Assembly: GCF_030160715.1 (NCBI RefSeq) | Contig: NZ_BSOW01000003.1 | Span: 372,001 to 436,000 of the forward strand | Direction: 5' to 3' | Length of the DNA: 64,000 nucleotides | DNA from: Bradyrhizobium iriomotense | GTDB lineage: Bacteria; Pseudomonadota; Alphaproteobacteria; Rhizobiales; Xanthobacteraceae | Shown: one piece after another, positions 56,018 to 64,000 of the stretch | Layout: the number at the start of each line of letters is the position of its first letter | Position numbering within the stretch: the first letter of the stretch is position 1 | Notes under the pieces: generated by a model | What the model saw: the letters and a program-made list of their open reading frames with translations, nothing else | Databases searched by the model: none | What the model was told of the DNA's origin: nothing | Made by a program: the position numbers and the translations under genes

Positions 56018-57349
56018 ATGGTCTCAGCAGCGGAACAACTGGCAGCCAATCTCAATTTCGGCGCGCTTGCCAAGGCCGACGAACTGAAGAAGCGCATCTG
56101 GTTCACCCTGGGTGCGCTGCTCGTTTATCGGCTCGGCACCTACATCCCGCTGCCCGGTATCGATCCCAACATCTGGGAGCAGGTGTTCCGCTCGCAGGCG
56201 GGCGGCATCCTCGGCATGTTCAACATGTTCGCCGGCGGCGGCATCCACCGCATGGCGATCTTCGCGCTGAACATCATGCCGTACATCTCGGCCTCGATCA
56301 TCATCCAGCTTCTCACCACCGTCTCGCCGCAGCTTGAGGCGCTGAAGAAGGAAGGCGAGGCGGGCCGCAAGACGCTGAACCAGTACACCCGCTATCTCAC
56401 CGTGATCCTGGCCGCGTTCCAGTCCTACGGCATCGCGGTCGGCCTCGAAGGCGCCGGCAACGTCGTCAGCGATCCGGGCCTGTTCTTCCGTCTCTCCACC
56501 GCCATCACGCTCACCGGCGGCACCATGTTCCTGATGTGGCTGGGCGAGCAGGTGACCTCGCGCGGCATCGGCAACGGTATCTCGCTGATCATTCTCTCCG
56601 GCATCGTTGCCGAGCTGCCCTCGGCGCTCGCCAACATGCTCGAGCTCGGCCGCCAGGGCGCGATGTCGACCGGCCTGATCCTGATCGTCATCATCATGGC
56701 GGTCGCCGTGATCGCCTTCATCGTGTTCATGGAGCGCGCGCAGCGCCGCCTCCTGATCCAGTATCCGAAGCGTCAGGTCGGCAACAAGATGTTCGAGGGC
56801 CAGTCCTCGCATCTGCCGCTCAAGCTCAACACCTCGGGCGTCATCCCGCCGATCTTCGCGTCCTCGCTGCTTCTGCTGCCGACCACGGTTGCGAACTTCA
56901 ACGCGGGCAAGGGGCCGGAGTGGTTCCAGTGGCTCACGACCCAGCTCGGTCACGGCCGGCCGCTGTTCCTGATCATGTATCTGGCGCTGATCGTGTTCTT
57001 CGCGTTCTTCTACACCGCGATCGTGTTCAACCCGACCGAGACCGCGGACAACCTGAAGAAGCACGGCGGCTTCATCCCGGGCATCCGTCCCGGCGAGCGC
57101 ACCGCCGAATACATCGACTACGTGCTGTCGCGCATCACCGTGATCGGCGCGATTTACCTCGCGATTGTCTGCTTGATCCCGGAAATCCTGATTTCCTACG
57201 CCTCGGTGCCCTTCTACTTTGGTGGCACCTCGCTGTTGATCGTGGTCAGTGTCACCATGGACACGGTGGCGCAGGTTCAGGGTTATCTGCTCGCCCATCA
57301 GTATGAAGGGCTGATCAGGAAGTCGAAGCTGAGGGGCCGCCGTAGATGA
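56018..57349 (+). CDS. secY: Preprotein translocase subunit SecY (canonical)
   Basis: The 443-residue protein has ten membrane helices. The plug region GGILGMFNMFAGGGIHRMAI (62-81), the pore-ring helices, the C4 loop and the C5 loop with GIRPGERTAEYI are all present; Arg357 matches the arginine needed for SecA-driven transport in E. coli. The C-terminal tail GLIRKSKLRGRRR is typical. It forms the SecYEG channel with SecE (22128-22319). Its last 4 nt overlap a second secY-like gene. Confidence 0.98.
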   Translation: MVSAAEQLAANLNFGALAKADELKKRIWFTLGALLVYRLGTYIPLPGIDPNIWEQVFRSQAGGILGMFNMFAGGGIHRMAIFALNIMPYISASIIIQLLTTVSPQLEALKKEGEAGRKTLNQYTRYLTVILAAFQSYGIAVGLEGAGNVVSDPGLFFRLSTAITLTGGTMFLMWLGEQVTSRGIGNGISLIILSGIVAELPSALANMLELGRQGAMSTGLILIVIIMAVAVIAFIVFMERAQRRLLIQYPKRQVGNKMFEGQSSHLPLKLNTSGVIPPIFASSLLLLPTTVANFNAGKGPEWFQWLTTQLGHGRPLFLIMYLALIVFFAFFYTAIVFNPTETADNLKKHGGFIPGIRPGERTAEYIDYVLSRITVIGAIYLAIVCLIPEILISYASVPFYFGGTSLLIVVSVTMDTVAQVQGYLLAHQYEGLIRKSKLRGRRR

Positions 57350-58551
57350 CCAAGGAGCTCGCGCGCCGGATCGCTTTCACGATTGGCGCGCTGCTCCTTT
57401 TCCTTCTCGGCACCCACATCCCGGTCACGGGCATGTGGACGTCGAACGGCCCGCTGCCCCAAGGCGCGGTGGCTCGCCTGTCGGTCTTCTCTCTCGGCCT
57501 CATTCCGTATTTGAGCGCAGCGATCGTCATTCGACTGCTGTCGGTCGTGTGGCGAGGACTCAGCGCGCTCGAACGTTCAGGCGAGCACGGCCGGGGCAGG
57601 ATCGCCCGCTATACGTTGCTCCTGACCTTGGCGTTCGCCGCATTCCAAGCTTACGGCATTGCCTCCGCCATTCAGAGGATTCCGGAGATCGCCGTTGATG
57701 CCGATGGCTGGTTCTCGGTTTCGGCTGCCGCCTCGATAGTCGGCGGCGTGTTCTTTCTAATTTGGCTCAGCGAGCAAATCACGCGGCATGGCGTCGGCAA
57801 TGGTCTTGCGTTGATCCTTAGCGTCGGCATTCTCGTCGATCTCCCGAGCGACGTGGCCGGCATCGTCGACCTGGTGCAGCGCGGCGCGGTGTCCGGCAAT
57901 CTCGTGCTGGGGCACGTCATTTTCTGGGTGGCCGCCGTCGCGCTGATCGTCTTCGTCGAAAGCGCGCGACGTCATGTGCGAATCGAGTTTTCCGAACGCA
58001 AGGTCGGCGAGCGCATGCTGCCCGCCCGCGCGGCAGTTCTGCCGATCAAGATCAACAGCGCCGGGTTTCTGATTCCGACCACCGTGGCACCTTGGGTCTT
58101 CTTTCTCCCGCTGAGCTTTGCGGCCTTCATCTATGGCGCCCGCACGCCTTGGATCGAGGCCGCTTATCTGCATCTTGGGGTTGGGCGTCCGGCCCACCTG
58201 ATCCTCATCTCCGTCGCGGTGTTCGTACTCGCCTTCCTCTACACCGCCTTCGTCGTCGATCCCGAGCATGCGGCCGATTCGCTTGCCAAGCATGGCGCCG
58301 TCATCCCCGGCGTTGCCCCGGGCGAGCCCACAGCGGATTACCTCGATCGTGTGGTGTCGTTGACGACGGTGGTCGGAGCCGTCTACCTGACGGTGCTGCA
58401 GTCGATTCCTGAGGCCTTCGTGGCCTCTGGCAATGCGCTGCCGTATAATATGAGTGGTGGTGCGGCGCTGATTGTGATTTGCACTGTTCTCGATCTTCAA
58501 ACACAGGTGCGCGACCTATCGCTCACCGATCCGGGGGGCGAACGCCAATGA
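57346..58551 (+). CDS. Divergent second SecY paralogue (SecY2)
   Basis: The 401-residue protein aligns with SecY along its whole length: FLLGTHIPVTGMW, GLIPYLSAAIVIRLLSVV, QAYGIA, LSEQITRHGVGNGLALIL and IPGVAPGEPTADYLDRVV all match SecY segments. The region between helix 1 and 2 is 16 residues shorter (27-51 against 45-85 in SecY), removing most of the plug and the FNMF hinge. The SecA-critical arginine is Ala324, and the basic C-terminal tail is replaced by LSLTDPGGERQ. It overlaps secY and adk by ATGA at both ends, so all three are coupled. No secA2 or accessory Sec genes are in the window. It may be a specialised channel subunit or partner of SecE. Confidence 0.88.
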   Translation: MTKELARRIAFTIGALLLFLLGTHIPVTGMWTSNGPLPQGAVARLSVFSLGLIPYLSAAIVIRLLSVVWRGLSALERSGEHGRGRIARYTLLLTLAFAAFQAYGIASAIQRIPEIAVDADGWFSVSAAASIVGGVFFLIWLSEQITRHGVGNGLALILSVGILVDLPSDVAGIVDLVQRGAVSGNLVLGHVIFWVAAVALIVFVESARRHVRIEFSERKVGERMLPARAAVLPIKINSAGFLIPTTVAPWVFFLPLSFAAFIYGARTPWIEAAYLHLGVGRPAHLILISVAVFVLAFLYTAFVVDPEHAADSLAKHGAVIPGVAPGEPTADYLDRVVSLTTVVGAVYLTVLQSIPEAFVASGNALPYNMSGGAALIVICTVLDLQTQVRDLSLTDPGGERQ

Positions 58552-59411
58552 GAATTATCCTTCTGGGACCGCCGGGGTCAGGCAAGGGGACCCAGGCGCA
58601 ACGGCTGATCGAGCGCTATGGAATCGTACAGCTCTCCACAGGTGAGATGCTTCGCGCTGCGGTTGCGGCGGGAACGCCCGTCGGGCTGAAGGCGAAAGAG
58701 ATCATGGCGGGCGGGGGCCTCGTGCCCGACGACGTCGTGGTCGGAATCATCGCCGACCGGGTCGAGCAGCCCGATGCCAAGAAGGGTTTCATCCTCGACG
58801 GCTTCCCGCGCACGGTGCCACAGGCCGAGGCGCTGGACGAGCTGCTGAAGCACAGGCACCTCAAGCTCGACGGCGTGATCGAGCTCCGGGTCAACGAGAG
58901 CGCGCTGCTCGATCGTGTCGAGACCCGCGTCGCCCAGATGCGCGAACGTGGCGAGGAGGTCCGGGTCGACGATACCCCGGAAGTCCTGACAAGGAGGCTG
59001 GCCAGCTACCGCAGCCTGACGGAACCGCTGATTCACTACTATTCGGAGCGCCGCAAGCTTTCGACGGTCGACGGTATGATGACCATCGACGAGGTCACGC
59101 GCGCCATCCACCGCCTGCTCCTGGCGCTAGGCGCGGTCGAGCCCAAAACCCACGCCAGGACCGCCCAGGCCAAGGCCGCGGGCAAGACTTCGGCCAAGAC
59201 CGCGGCCAAGGCGGCTCCAGCCAAAAAGGCAGCCAAAACGGCCAAGAAGCCCGCGAAAGCGGCCAAAAAGGCTGGCAAGGCCGCCAAGAAGGCCAGGAAG
59301 GGCGTCAAGAAGGCCGTCAAAACGCCGGCCAGGAAGACCGCTAAAAAGCCCGCCAAAAAGGGTCCGAAGAGGGCTCCAAAAAAGGTCACGAAAAAGCGAG
59401 CTAAGCGCTAG
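58548..59411 (+). CDS. adk: Adenylate kinase with histone H1-like C-terminal tail
   Basis: Residues 1-200 are a short-LID adenylate kinase: RIILLGPPGSGKGTQAQRL is the P-loop, STGEMLR binds AMP, and FILDGFPRTVPQAEALD is the signature with the conserved Asp. It interconverts ATP, AMP and ADP. Residues 201-287 are an extension with about 30 lysines, many alanines and no acidic residue, in PAKKAAK/AKKPAK units as in histone H1 or HU-tail proteins. This tail would bind nucleic acid or the ribosome surface. ATG 58548 overlaps the secY2 stop. Kinase residues appear intact. Confidence 0.95.
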   Translation: MRIILLGPPGSGKGTQAQRLIERYGIVQLSTGEMLRAAVAAGTPVGLKAKEIMAGGGLVPDDVVVGIIADRVEQPDAKKGFILDGFPRTVPQAEALDELLKHRHLKLDGVIELRVNESALLDRVETRVAQMRERGEEVRVDDTPEVLTRRLASYRSLTEPLIHYYSERRKLSTVDGMMTIDEVTRAIHRLLLALGAVEPKTHARTAQAKAAGKTSAKTAAKAAPAKKAAKTAKKPAKAAKKAGKAAKKARKGVKKAVKTPARKTAKKPAKKGPKRAPKKVTKKRAKR

Positions 59412-59417
59412 CAGCGG

Positions 59418-59446
59418 TTGACGAAACCCCCTGGAATCCCTTAATA
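59418..59446 (+). promoter_or_regulatory. Sigma70-like promoter for rpsM-rpsK-rpoA-rplQ
   Basis: TTGACG (59418-59423) and TTAATA (59441-59446) are 17 nt apart, just after the adk stop and about 150 nt before rpsM. The position fits separate transcription of the alpha operon. Confidence 0.5.
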
Positions 59447-59598
59447 AGCCCCGCATCCAAGTCGGATAGTTTCAGACGATGCCGGGCCCCAGGAAGACCG
59501 GGGGTGGGCGTCGTGTTCGCGTTTGTGAACACCTGCCCGAGAAAGCAAGCACTTAAAGCCCGATTCCTGACGAGGGATCGGCAACAGGAGAGAAGGCC

Positions 59599-59967
59599 GT
59601 GGCCCGTATTGCCGGCGTAAACATTCCCACCAACAAGCGCGTGCTGATCGCGCTCCAGTACATCCATGGCATCGGCCCCAAGATCGCCGGTGACATCATG
59701 GAGAAGGTGAAGATCCCCGAGGATCGTCGCGTCAATCAGCTCAGCGACCAGGAAGTGCTCCAGATCCGCGAAGTGATCGACCGCGACTATCTCGTCGAGG
59801 GCGACCTGCGTCGTGAGGTCGGCATCAACATCAAGCGTCTGATGGACCTCGGCTGCTATCGCGGCCTGCGTCATCGTCGCGGTCTGCCGGTGCGTGGTCA
59901 GCGCACCCACACCAATGCGCGCACGCGCAAGGGTCCGGCCAAGGCGATCGCCGGCAAGAAGAAGTAA
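59599..59967 (+). CDS. rpsM: 30S ribosomal protein S13
   Basis: The 122-residue S13 starts at GTG 59599 after an AGGAGAGAAGG site ([20 protein letters not shown]). [20 protein letters not shown] is the conserved end. It contacts the P-site tRNA and the 50S subunit. Confidence 0.99.
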   Translation: MARIAGVNIPTNKRVLIALQYIHGIGPKIAGDIMEKVKIPEDRRVNQLSDQEVLQIREVIDRDYLVEGDLRREVGINIKRLMDLGCYRGLRHRRGLPVRGQRTHTNARTRKGPAKAIAGKKK

Positions 59968-59985
59968 GTTCTGCAATTCAAGTAT

Positions 59986-60027
59986 GGCGTGTGGCGGAGA
60001 GGGATCCTCGGTTCGCCACGCGCCTTT
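59986..60027 (+). terminator. Hairpin with weak T-run between rpsM and rpsK
   Basis: Arms GGCGTGTGGCG (59986-59996) and CGCCACGCGCC (60014-60024) pair with one mismatch or G-U and are followed by TTTCGTT. It probably acts as an attenuator rather than a full stop, since rpsK follows. Confidence 0.45.
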
Positions 60028-60089
60028 CGTTCCACAGGTGTAGCCGCTGGCATTACGGCGGCGTTTGAGATCTCCAGGAAAGGTACTCA

Positions 60090-60479
60090 ATGGGCAAGGA
60101 AGCCACCCGCGTTCGCCGTCGTGAGCGCAAGAACATCGCCTCCGGCGTCGCGCACGTGAACTCGTCGTTCAACAACACGACGATCACCATCACGGACGCG
60201 CAGGGCAACACGATCGCCTGGTCGTCGGCGGGCACCATGGGTTTCAAGGGGTCGCGCAAGTCGACCCCGTATGCAGCGCAGGTCGCTGCGGAGGACGTTT
60301 CCAAGAAGGCGCAGGAGCATGGCATGCGCACGCTGGAAGTCGAGGTCGCCGGTCCGGGTTCGGGCCGCGAGTCGGCGCTCCGCGCGTTGCAGGCTGCGGG
60401 CTTCACCGTCACCTCGATCCGCGACGTGACCACGATCCCGCACAATGGTTGCCGCCCGCGCAAGCGTCGGCGCGTTTGA
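60090..60479 (+). CDS. rpsK: 30S ribosomal protein S11
   Basis: The 129-residue S11 has [20 protein letters not shown] and the C-terminal [19 protein letters not shown] 115-nt gap with a hairpin follows. Confidence 0.99.
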   Translation: MGKEATRVRRRERKNIASGVAHVNSSFNNTTITITDAQGNTIAWSSAGTMGFKGSRKSTPYAAQVAAEDVSKKAQEHGMRTLEVEVAGPGSGRESALRALQAAGFTVTSIRDVTTIPHNGCRPRKRRRV

Positions 60480-60528
60480 TACGAGGTCGCGGGCGCCGTC
60501 GTCGTCCGCGATGACTTTGCTTTGCGAA

Positions 60529-60549
60529 GCCGCAAGCGCGACTTGCGGC
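60529..60549 (+). other. Hairpin between rpsK and rpoA
   Basis: GCCGCAAG and CTTGCGGC form a perfect 8-bp stem with a CGCGA loop, followed by CTTTCTCC. It could attenuate or process the transcript ahead of rpoA. Confidence 0.5.
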
Positions 60550-60594
60550 CTTTCTCCAACGCCAGTGTCCGCAATGGCAGACTGACTGGCCTGT

Positions 60595-61626
60595 ATGGGT
60601 GAAACAGTGACGATCCAGAAAAATTGGCAAGAACTGATTCGGCCGAACAAGCTCCAGGTAACCCCCGGTAGCGATCCGGCCCGCTTTGCGACCATCGTCG
60701 CCGAGCCGCTCGAGCGTGGCTTCGGCCAGACGCTCGGCAACGCGCTCCGCCGTATCCTGTTGTCTTCGCTTCAGGGCGCCGCCGTGCAGTCGGTGCACAT
60801 CGACGGCGTGCTGCACGAGTTCTCCTCGATCGCGGGCGTCCGTGAAGACGTCACCGACATCGTGCTGAACATCAAGGACATCTCGATCAAGATGCAGGGC
60901 GAAGGCCCCAAGCGCATGGTCGTGAAGAAGCAGGGCCCGGGCGTGGTCACCGCCGGCGACATCCAGACCGTCGGCGACGTCACCGTGCTCAACCCGGACC
61001 TCCAGATCTGCACGCTCGACGAAGGCGCCGAGATCCGCATGGAGTTCACGGTCTCGACCGGCAAGGGTTACGTGCCCGCCGAGCGCAACCGTCCCGAGGA
61101 CGCGCCGATCGGCCTGATCCCGGTCGACAGCCTCTACTCGCCGGTCCGCAAGGTCTCCTACAAGGTCGAGAACACCCGCGAGGGCCAGATCCTCGACTAC
61201 GACAAGCTGACCATGACGATCGAGACCAACGGCGCGATCACGCCGGATGACTCGGTGGCCTACGCTGCGCGCATCCTCCAGGATCAGCTCAACGTGTTCG
61301 TCAACTTCGAAGAGCCGCGCAAGGAAGTCGCCCAGGAGATCATCCCGGACCTCGCCTTCAACCCGGCCTTCCTCAAGAAGGTGGACGAGCTCGAGCTGTC
61401 GGTGCGTTCGGCCAACTGCCTGAAGAACGACAACATCGTCTACATCGGCGACCTCGTGCAGAAGAGCGAGGCGGAAATGCTCCGCACCCCGAACTTCGGC
61501 CGCAAGTCGCTGAACGAGATCAAGGAAGTGCTGGCCCAGATGGGTCTGCACCTCGGAATGGAAGTGCCGGGCTGGCCGCCGGAGAACATCGACGAGCTCG
61601 CCAAGCGCTTCGAGGATCACTACTGA
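60595..61626 (+). CDS. rpoA: RNA polymerase subunit alpha
   Basis: The 343-residue alpha has the dimerisation domain ([20 protein letters not shown] type motif near residue 45) and the C-terminal DNA-binding domain with [19 protein letters not shown] and [20 protein letters not shown]. Spacing and residues look normal. Confidence 0.99.
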   Translation: MGETVTIQKNWQELIRPNKLQVTPGSDPARFATIVAEPLERGFGQTLGNALRRILLSSLQGAAVQSVHIDGVLHEFSSIAGVREDVTDIVLNIKDISIKMQGEGPKRMVVKKQGPGVVTAGDIQTVGDVTVLNPDLQICTLDEGAEIRMEFTVSTGKGYVPAERNRPEDAPIGLIPVDSLYSPVRKVSYKVENTREGQILDYDKLTMTIETNGAITPDDSVAYAARILQDQLNVFVNFEEPRKEVAQEIIPDLAFNPAFLKKVDELELSVRSANCLKNDNIVYIGDLVQKSEAEMLRTPNFGRKSLNEIKEVLAQMGLHLGMEVPGWPPENIDELAKRFEDHY

Positions 61627-61640
61627 TCCGTTTTTCACCG

Positions 61641-61671
61641 TCGTGGCCGGAGTGTTCCGGCCACGATTTTT
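61641..61671 (+). terminator. Terminator-like hairpin between rpoA and rplQ
   Basis: A perfect 11-bp stem TCGTGGCCGGA/TCCGGCCACGA with a 4-nt loop is followed by five T residues. It lies 15 nt after rpoA and 80 nt before rplQ, so rplQ expression may depend on readthrough. Confidence 0.75.
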
Positions 61672-61750
61672 AATGGGCGAACGCAGGCAGCCCACCTGAG
61701 AAACATGTCCGACGAACCGTCGCGGCAGTTCAAAGTCAAGGAATAGACAC

Positions 61751-62167
61751 ATGCGTCACGGCAAGGTTCATCGGAAGCTCAACCGCACGGCCGAGCACCG
61801 CAAGGCGATGTTCGCCAACATGGCGGCTTCGCTGATCAAGCACGAGCAGATCGTCACCACGCTGCCCAAGGCCAAGGAGCTCCGTCCGATCGTCGAGAAG
61901 CTCGTCACCCTCGGCAAGAAGGGCGGTCTCGCCCTGCGCCGCCAGGCGATCTCGGAGCTGCGCGACGTCGACATGGTCAAGAAGCTCTTCGACACGCTCG
62001 CGACCCGCTACAAGGACCGCCAGGGCGGCTACACCCGCATCATCAAGGCCGGCTTCCGCTACGGCGACAACGCCGCAATGGCCGTGATCGAGTTCGTCGA
62101 TCGCGACGTCGACGCCAAGGGCCAGGACTCCGGTCCGTCGCAGGCGAAGGAAGCCGAGGCGGCATAA
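61751..62167 (+). CDS. rplQ: 50S ribosomal protein L17
   Basis: The 138-residue L17 starts [20 protein letters not shown]. Its C-terminus has a short Ala/Glu-rich tail. It is the last gene of the ribosomal run and is followed by a strong terminator. Confidence 0.99.
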   Translation: MRHGKVHRKLNRTAEHRKAMFANMAASLIKHEQIVTTLPKAKELRPIVEKLVTLGKKGGLALRRQAISELRDVDMVKKLFDTLATRYKDRQGGYTRIIKAGFRYGDNAAMAVIEFVDRDVDAKGQDSGPSQAKEAEAA

Positions 62168-62191
62168 GCGCGTCTCAAGACATCAAGTTTC

Positions 62192-62222
62192 AAAAAGCGG
62201 CGCTATCCAGCGCCGCTTTTTT
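62192..62222 (+). terminator. Rho-independent terminator after rplQ
   Basis: AAAAAGCGGCGCT and AGCGCCGCTTTTTT form a long stem with an ATCC loop and a T-run, 25 nt after the rplQ stop. Confidence 0.93.
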
Positions 62223-62258
62223 GTTGGCCGTCTCCGTCGCTGGACCCGCAATCTCGCT

Positions 62259-62380
62259 GTCGTCCTGGCGAAAGCCAGGATCCATTACCCCAAAAGTTTG
62301 TTGTTGCTGCAAGCCGGGGCCACAGCACGTTTGAACAATGGAGGCCGGTGGTAATGGGTCTTGGCTTTCGCCAGGACGAC
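62259..62380. repeat. Large imperfect inverted repeat
   Basis: Left arm GTCGTCCTGGCGAAAGCCAG (62259 onward, extending to ATTACCC at 62290) is inverted at 62350-62380 (GGTAATGGGTC, then GGCTTTCGCCAGGACGAC). About 60 bp separate the arms. It is a dispersed-repeat type seen between genes in this genus. Confidence 0.75.
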
Positions 62381-62474
62381 GATCGGGGACATGCGCACTC
62401 ACGCGTCGGTGAGGGGCGATTGCGATCGCTTGCGCCGCCTCCGATATCTGCCTCAGCATAAGTGGAGATGGCGC

Positions 62475-63263
62475 ATGAAGATCGATCTTTCAGGAAAAAC
62501 CGCGCTGGTGACCGGCTCGACCGCGGGCATAGGCCACGCCATCGCCAAGGGCTTGGCTGCGACCGGCGCGAGCGTTGTTGTCAACGGGCGCAGCCAGGAC
62601 AAGGTCGATGCGGTCGTTCGCAAGCTGGGAGGGGCCGGCGGCAAGGTGCGCGGCATCGCGGCCGATGTCTCCACCGCAGCGGGCTGCAATGCACTCGTGG
62701 CGGTGCTGCCCGAGGTCGACATCCTCGTCAACAATGCCGGCATCTTCGAACCGAAGGACTTCTTCGAGATCCCGGACGCGGACTGGAGCCGTTTCTTCGA
62801 GGTCAACGTGATGAGCGGCGTACGGCTGTCGCGCGCGTATCTGAAGGGCATGCTCAAACGCAATTGGGGCCGCATCGTCTTCATCTCCTCGGAATCGGCG
62901 CTCAACATCCCCGTCGAGATGATTCACTACGGCATGACCAAGACCGCGCAGCTCTCGGTCGCGCGCGGGCTCGCGCAATTGACGCGCGGCACCGGCGTCA
63001 CCGTCAATTCCGTGCTGCCGGGCCCAACGATGTCGGAGGGCGTCGAGACCTTCGTGAAGGATCTCGCCAAGCAGAACGGCCAATCGGTCGATGAAGCCGC
63101 GGCCAATTTCGTCAAGCAGCATCGCCCGACTTCGCTGTTGCAGCGCTTTGCAAGCGTCGATGAGATCGCCAACATGGTTGTCTTCGTCGCTTCGAAGGAG
63201 GCGTCCGCCACCAACGGCGCGGCGCTGCGCGCGGAGGGTGGCATCGTCAATACCATCGCTTGA
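62475..63263 (+). CDS. SDR family oxidoreductase
   Basis: From ATG 62475 the protein is 262 residues. TGSTAGIGHAIAKGLA is the cofactor motif, NNAG is exact (LVNNAGIFEP), ISSESA carries the serine and YGMTKTA the Tyr-Lys pair. GRSQDK after strand 2 suggests NADP(H). VLPGPTMSEGVETFV and GAALRAEGG complete the fold. A DUF1330 gene follows after 8 nt. The substrate is unknown. Confidence 0.92.
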   Translation: MKIDLSGKTALVTGSTAGIGHAIAKGLAATGASVVVNGRSQDKVDAVVRKLGGAGGKVRGIAADVSTAAGCNALVAVLPEVDILVNNAGIFEPKDFFEIPDADWSRFFEVNVMSGVRLSRAYLKGMLKRNWGRIVFISSESALNIPVEMIHYGMTKTAQLSVARGLAQLTRGTGVTVNSVLPGPTMSEGVETFVKDLAKQNGQSVDEAAANFVKQHRPTSLLQRFASVDEIANMVVFVASKEASATNGAALRAEGGIVNTIA

Positions 63264-63271
63264 GGCTGCGC

Positions 63272-63568
63272 ATGCCGGCTTATGTCATCTCAGAGGTCGA
63301 CGTCCGCGATACGAGCGCGATGGAGGCCTATCGCACGCTCGCCGCAAAGACGATCGCGCAATATGGCGGCCGCTACCTCGCGCGCGGCGGCCCCGCCGAG
63401 GTCGTGGAGGGCGGACCGCCACCGCAGACCATCATCATCGTCGAATTTCCCTCGATGGCGCGCCTGCGCGAATGGTATGCCTCGGCCGAATATGCCGAGG
63501 CGCTGAAGTTGCGGAGGACCGCGCTGGAGCGGCGGCTGATATTTGTCGAGGGCGTGCTGCCTGCGTGA
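63272..63568 (+). CDS. DUF1330 family protein
   Basis: The 98-residue protein matches the small ferredoxin-like DUF1330 family: MPAYVISEVDVRDTSAMEAY, GGRYLARGG and IVEFPSMARLREWYASAEYA are its typical segments. The family resembles dimeric alpha-beta barrels and has no settled function. It is probably co-transcribed with the SDR gene. Confidence 0.9.
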   Translation: MPAYVISEVDVRDTSAMEAYRTLAAKTIAQYGGRYLARGGPAEVVEGGPPPQTIIIVEFPSMARLREWYASAEYAEALKLRRTALERRLIFVEGVLPA

Positions 63569-63629
63569 GGTCTTTCTGACGCAACGAAGGGTTGCTATGC
63601 TCGCCCGGTAGCCCAACCGGGAGAAGAGA

Positions 63630-64000
63630 ATGTTTCAGTCGCGATTCAAGGTCTTTTGTTTCTTCGTTGCACTGGCGATCCTGTGGCCGCTTTCGCCGTC
63701 ACGCGCCGACCAGCCATTTCAGCGGCTGCTGCCGCTTTTGGTCGACCTTGCCGGATGGGAAGGCAAGAAGCCGGACGGCATGTCGATGCAGATGTCCGAT
63801 ACGAGCATGACCACGGCGACGCGCGAATACACGCGCGGCTCGGCGCATTTGCAGGCTGCGGTCATGGTCGGGCAGACCGCCACCGGAGCCTTGGCGCCGA
63901 TCCAGAGCGGAATGAACATTCAGACGCCGGACGGCCACGTCATGACTGCGACCATGCATGGCATGCAGGTGCTCAAGAACTACAACAACCCACAGAAGTC
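63630..64000 (+). CDS. Exported protein of unknown function, 3' end outside the window
   Basis: ATG 63630 has GGGAGAAGAG just upstream (63619-63628). The frame stays open to the right edge, giving at least 123 residues. A signal peptide ends near SPSRA (about residue 26). The mature part has LVDLAGWEGKKPDGMSMQMS and NIQTPDGHVMTATMHGMQVL, unusually rich in Met. I recognise no named family. Confidence 0.75.
   Translation, partial: MFQSRFKVFCFFVALAILWPLSPSRADQPFQRLLPLLVDLAGWEGKKPDGMSMQMSDTSMTTATREYTRGSAHLQAAVMVGQTATGALAPIQSGMNIQTPDGHVMTATMHGMQVLKNYNNPQK

Noticed and set aside
57346-58551. secY2 as a pseudogene or assembly duplication
   Set aside because: The frame is full length, membrane segments are kept, it is diverged throughout from secY, and its overlaps with both neighbours are exact.

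Overview
The window is high-GC chromosomal DNA from an alphaproteobacterium, almost certainly Bradyrhizobium or a very close Nitrobacteraceae relative. This rests on codon bias, the combined rif/str/S10/spc/alpha gene order, a zinc-free long S14, no rpmJ after secY, REP-like palindromes typical of the genus, and a subclass B3 metallo-beta-lactamase resembling BJP-1. No rRNA operon, CRISPR array, prophage or intact insertion sequence was seen.

Region 1 (1-20.8 kb) is accessory metabolism. It starts with the 3' end of a BKACE (DUF849) gene. Next comes an NAD-linked locus: an SPFH protein and an overlapping NAD-kinase-like gene, divergent from an NrtR-type Nudix regulator, with two tandem 17-bp palindromes between them. 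It is followed by a low-complexity acidic protein and an MFS carrier, a CaiB CoA-transferase with a second BKACE and an AraC regulator, a RidA protein, and a TetR regulator with an operator-like palindrome facing an ACAD10/11-type acyl-CoA dehydrogenase plus its phosphotransferase partner. After these lie a GIY-YIG gene bracketed by 55-bp inverted REP repeats, the B3 metallo-beta-lactamase, an ArgE-type deacetylase, two SDRs, a histidine phosphatase and a serine beta-lactamase-fold protein.

Region 2 (20.8-35.7 kb) is tRNA-Trp, secE, nusG, rplK, rplA, rplJ, rplL, rpoB, rpoC. A 2-hydroxyacid dehydrogenase is inserted between rplA and rplJ.

Region 3 (35.8-41.4 kb) is an accessory block between rpoC and rpsL: an amine oxidase/methyltransferase fusion, an ABC exporter with acidic segments at both ends, and a convergent flavoprotein whose 3' end overlaps the exporter gene antisense.

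Region 4 (41.9-62.2 kb) is a continuous run of translation genes, rpsL to rplQ. It departs from textbook order in two ways. A second, divergent secY with a shortened plug region and without the SecA-critical arginine lies between secY and adk, joined by ATGA overlaps. Adk carries an 87-residue lysine/alanine-rich, histone H1-like tail. A dispersed palindromic repeat sits between rpmD and rplO. Several hairpins and a sigma70-like promoter upstream of rpsM suggest the alpha operon is separately controlled.

Region 5 (62.2-64 kb) holds a terminator, a repeat, an SDR, a DUF1330 protein and the start of an exported protein.

The strongest novelty candidates are the SecY2/Adk-tail module, the REP-bracketed GIY-YIG unit, the NrtR-SPFH-NAD kinase locus and the rpoC-rpsL block.
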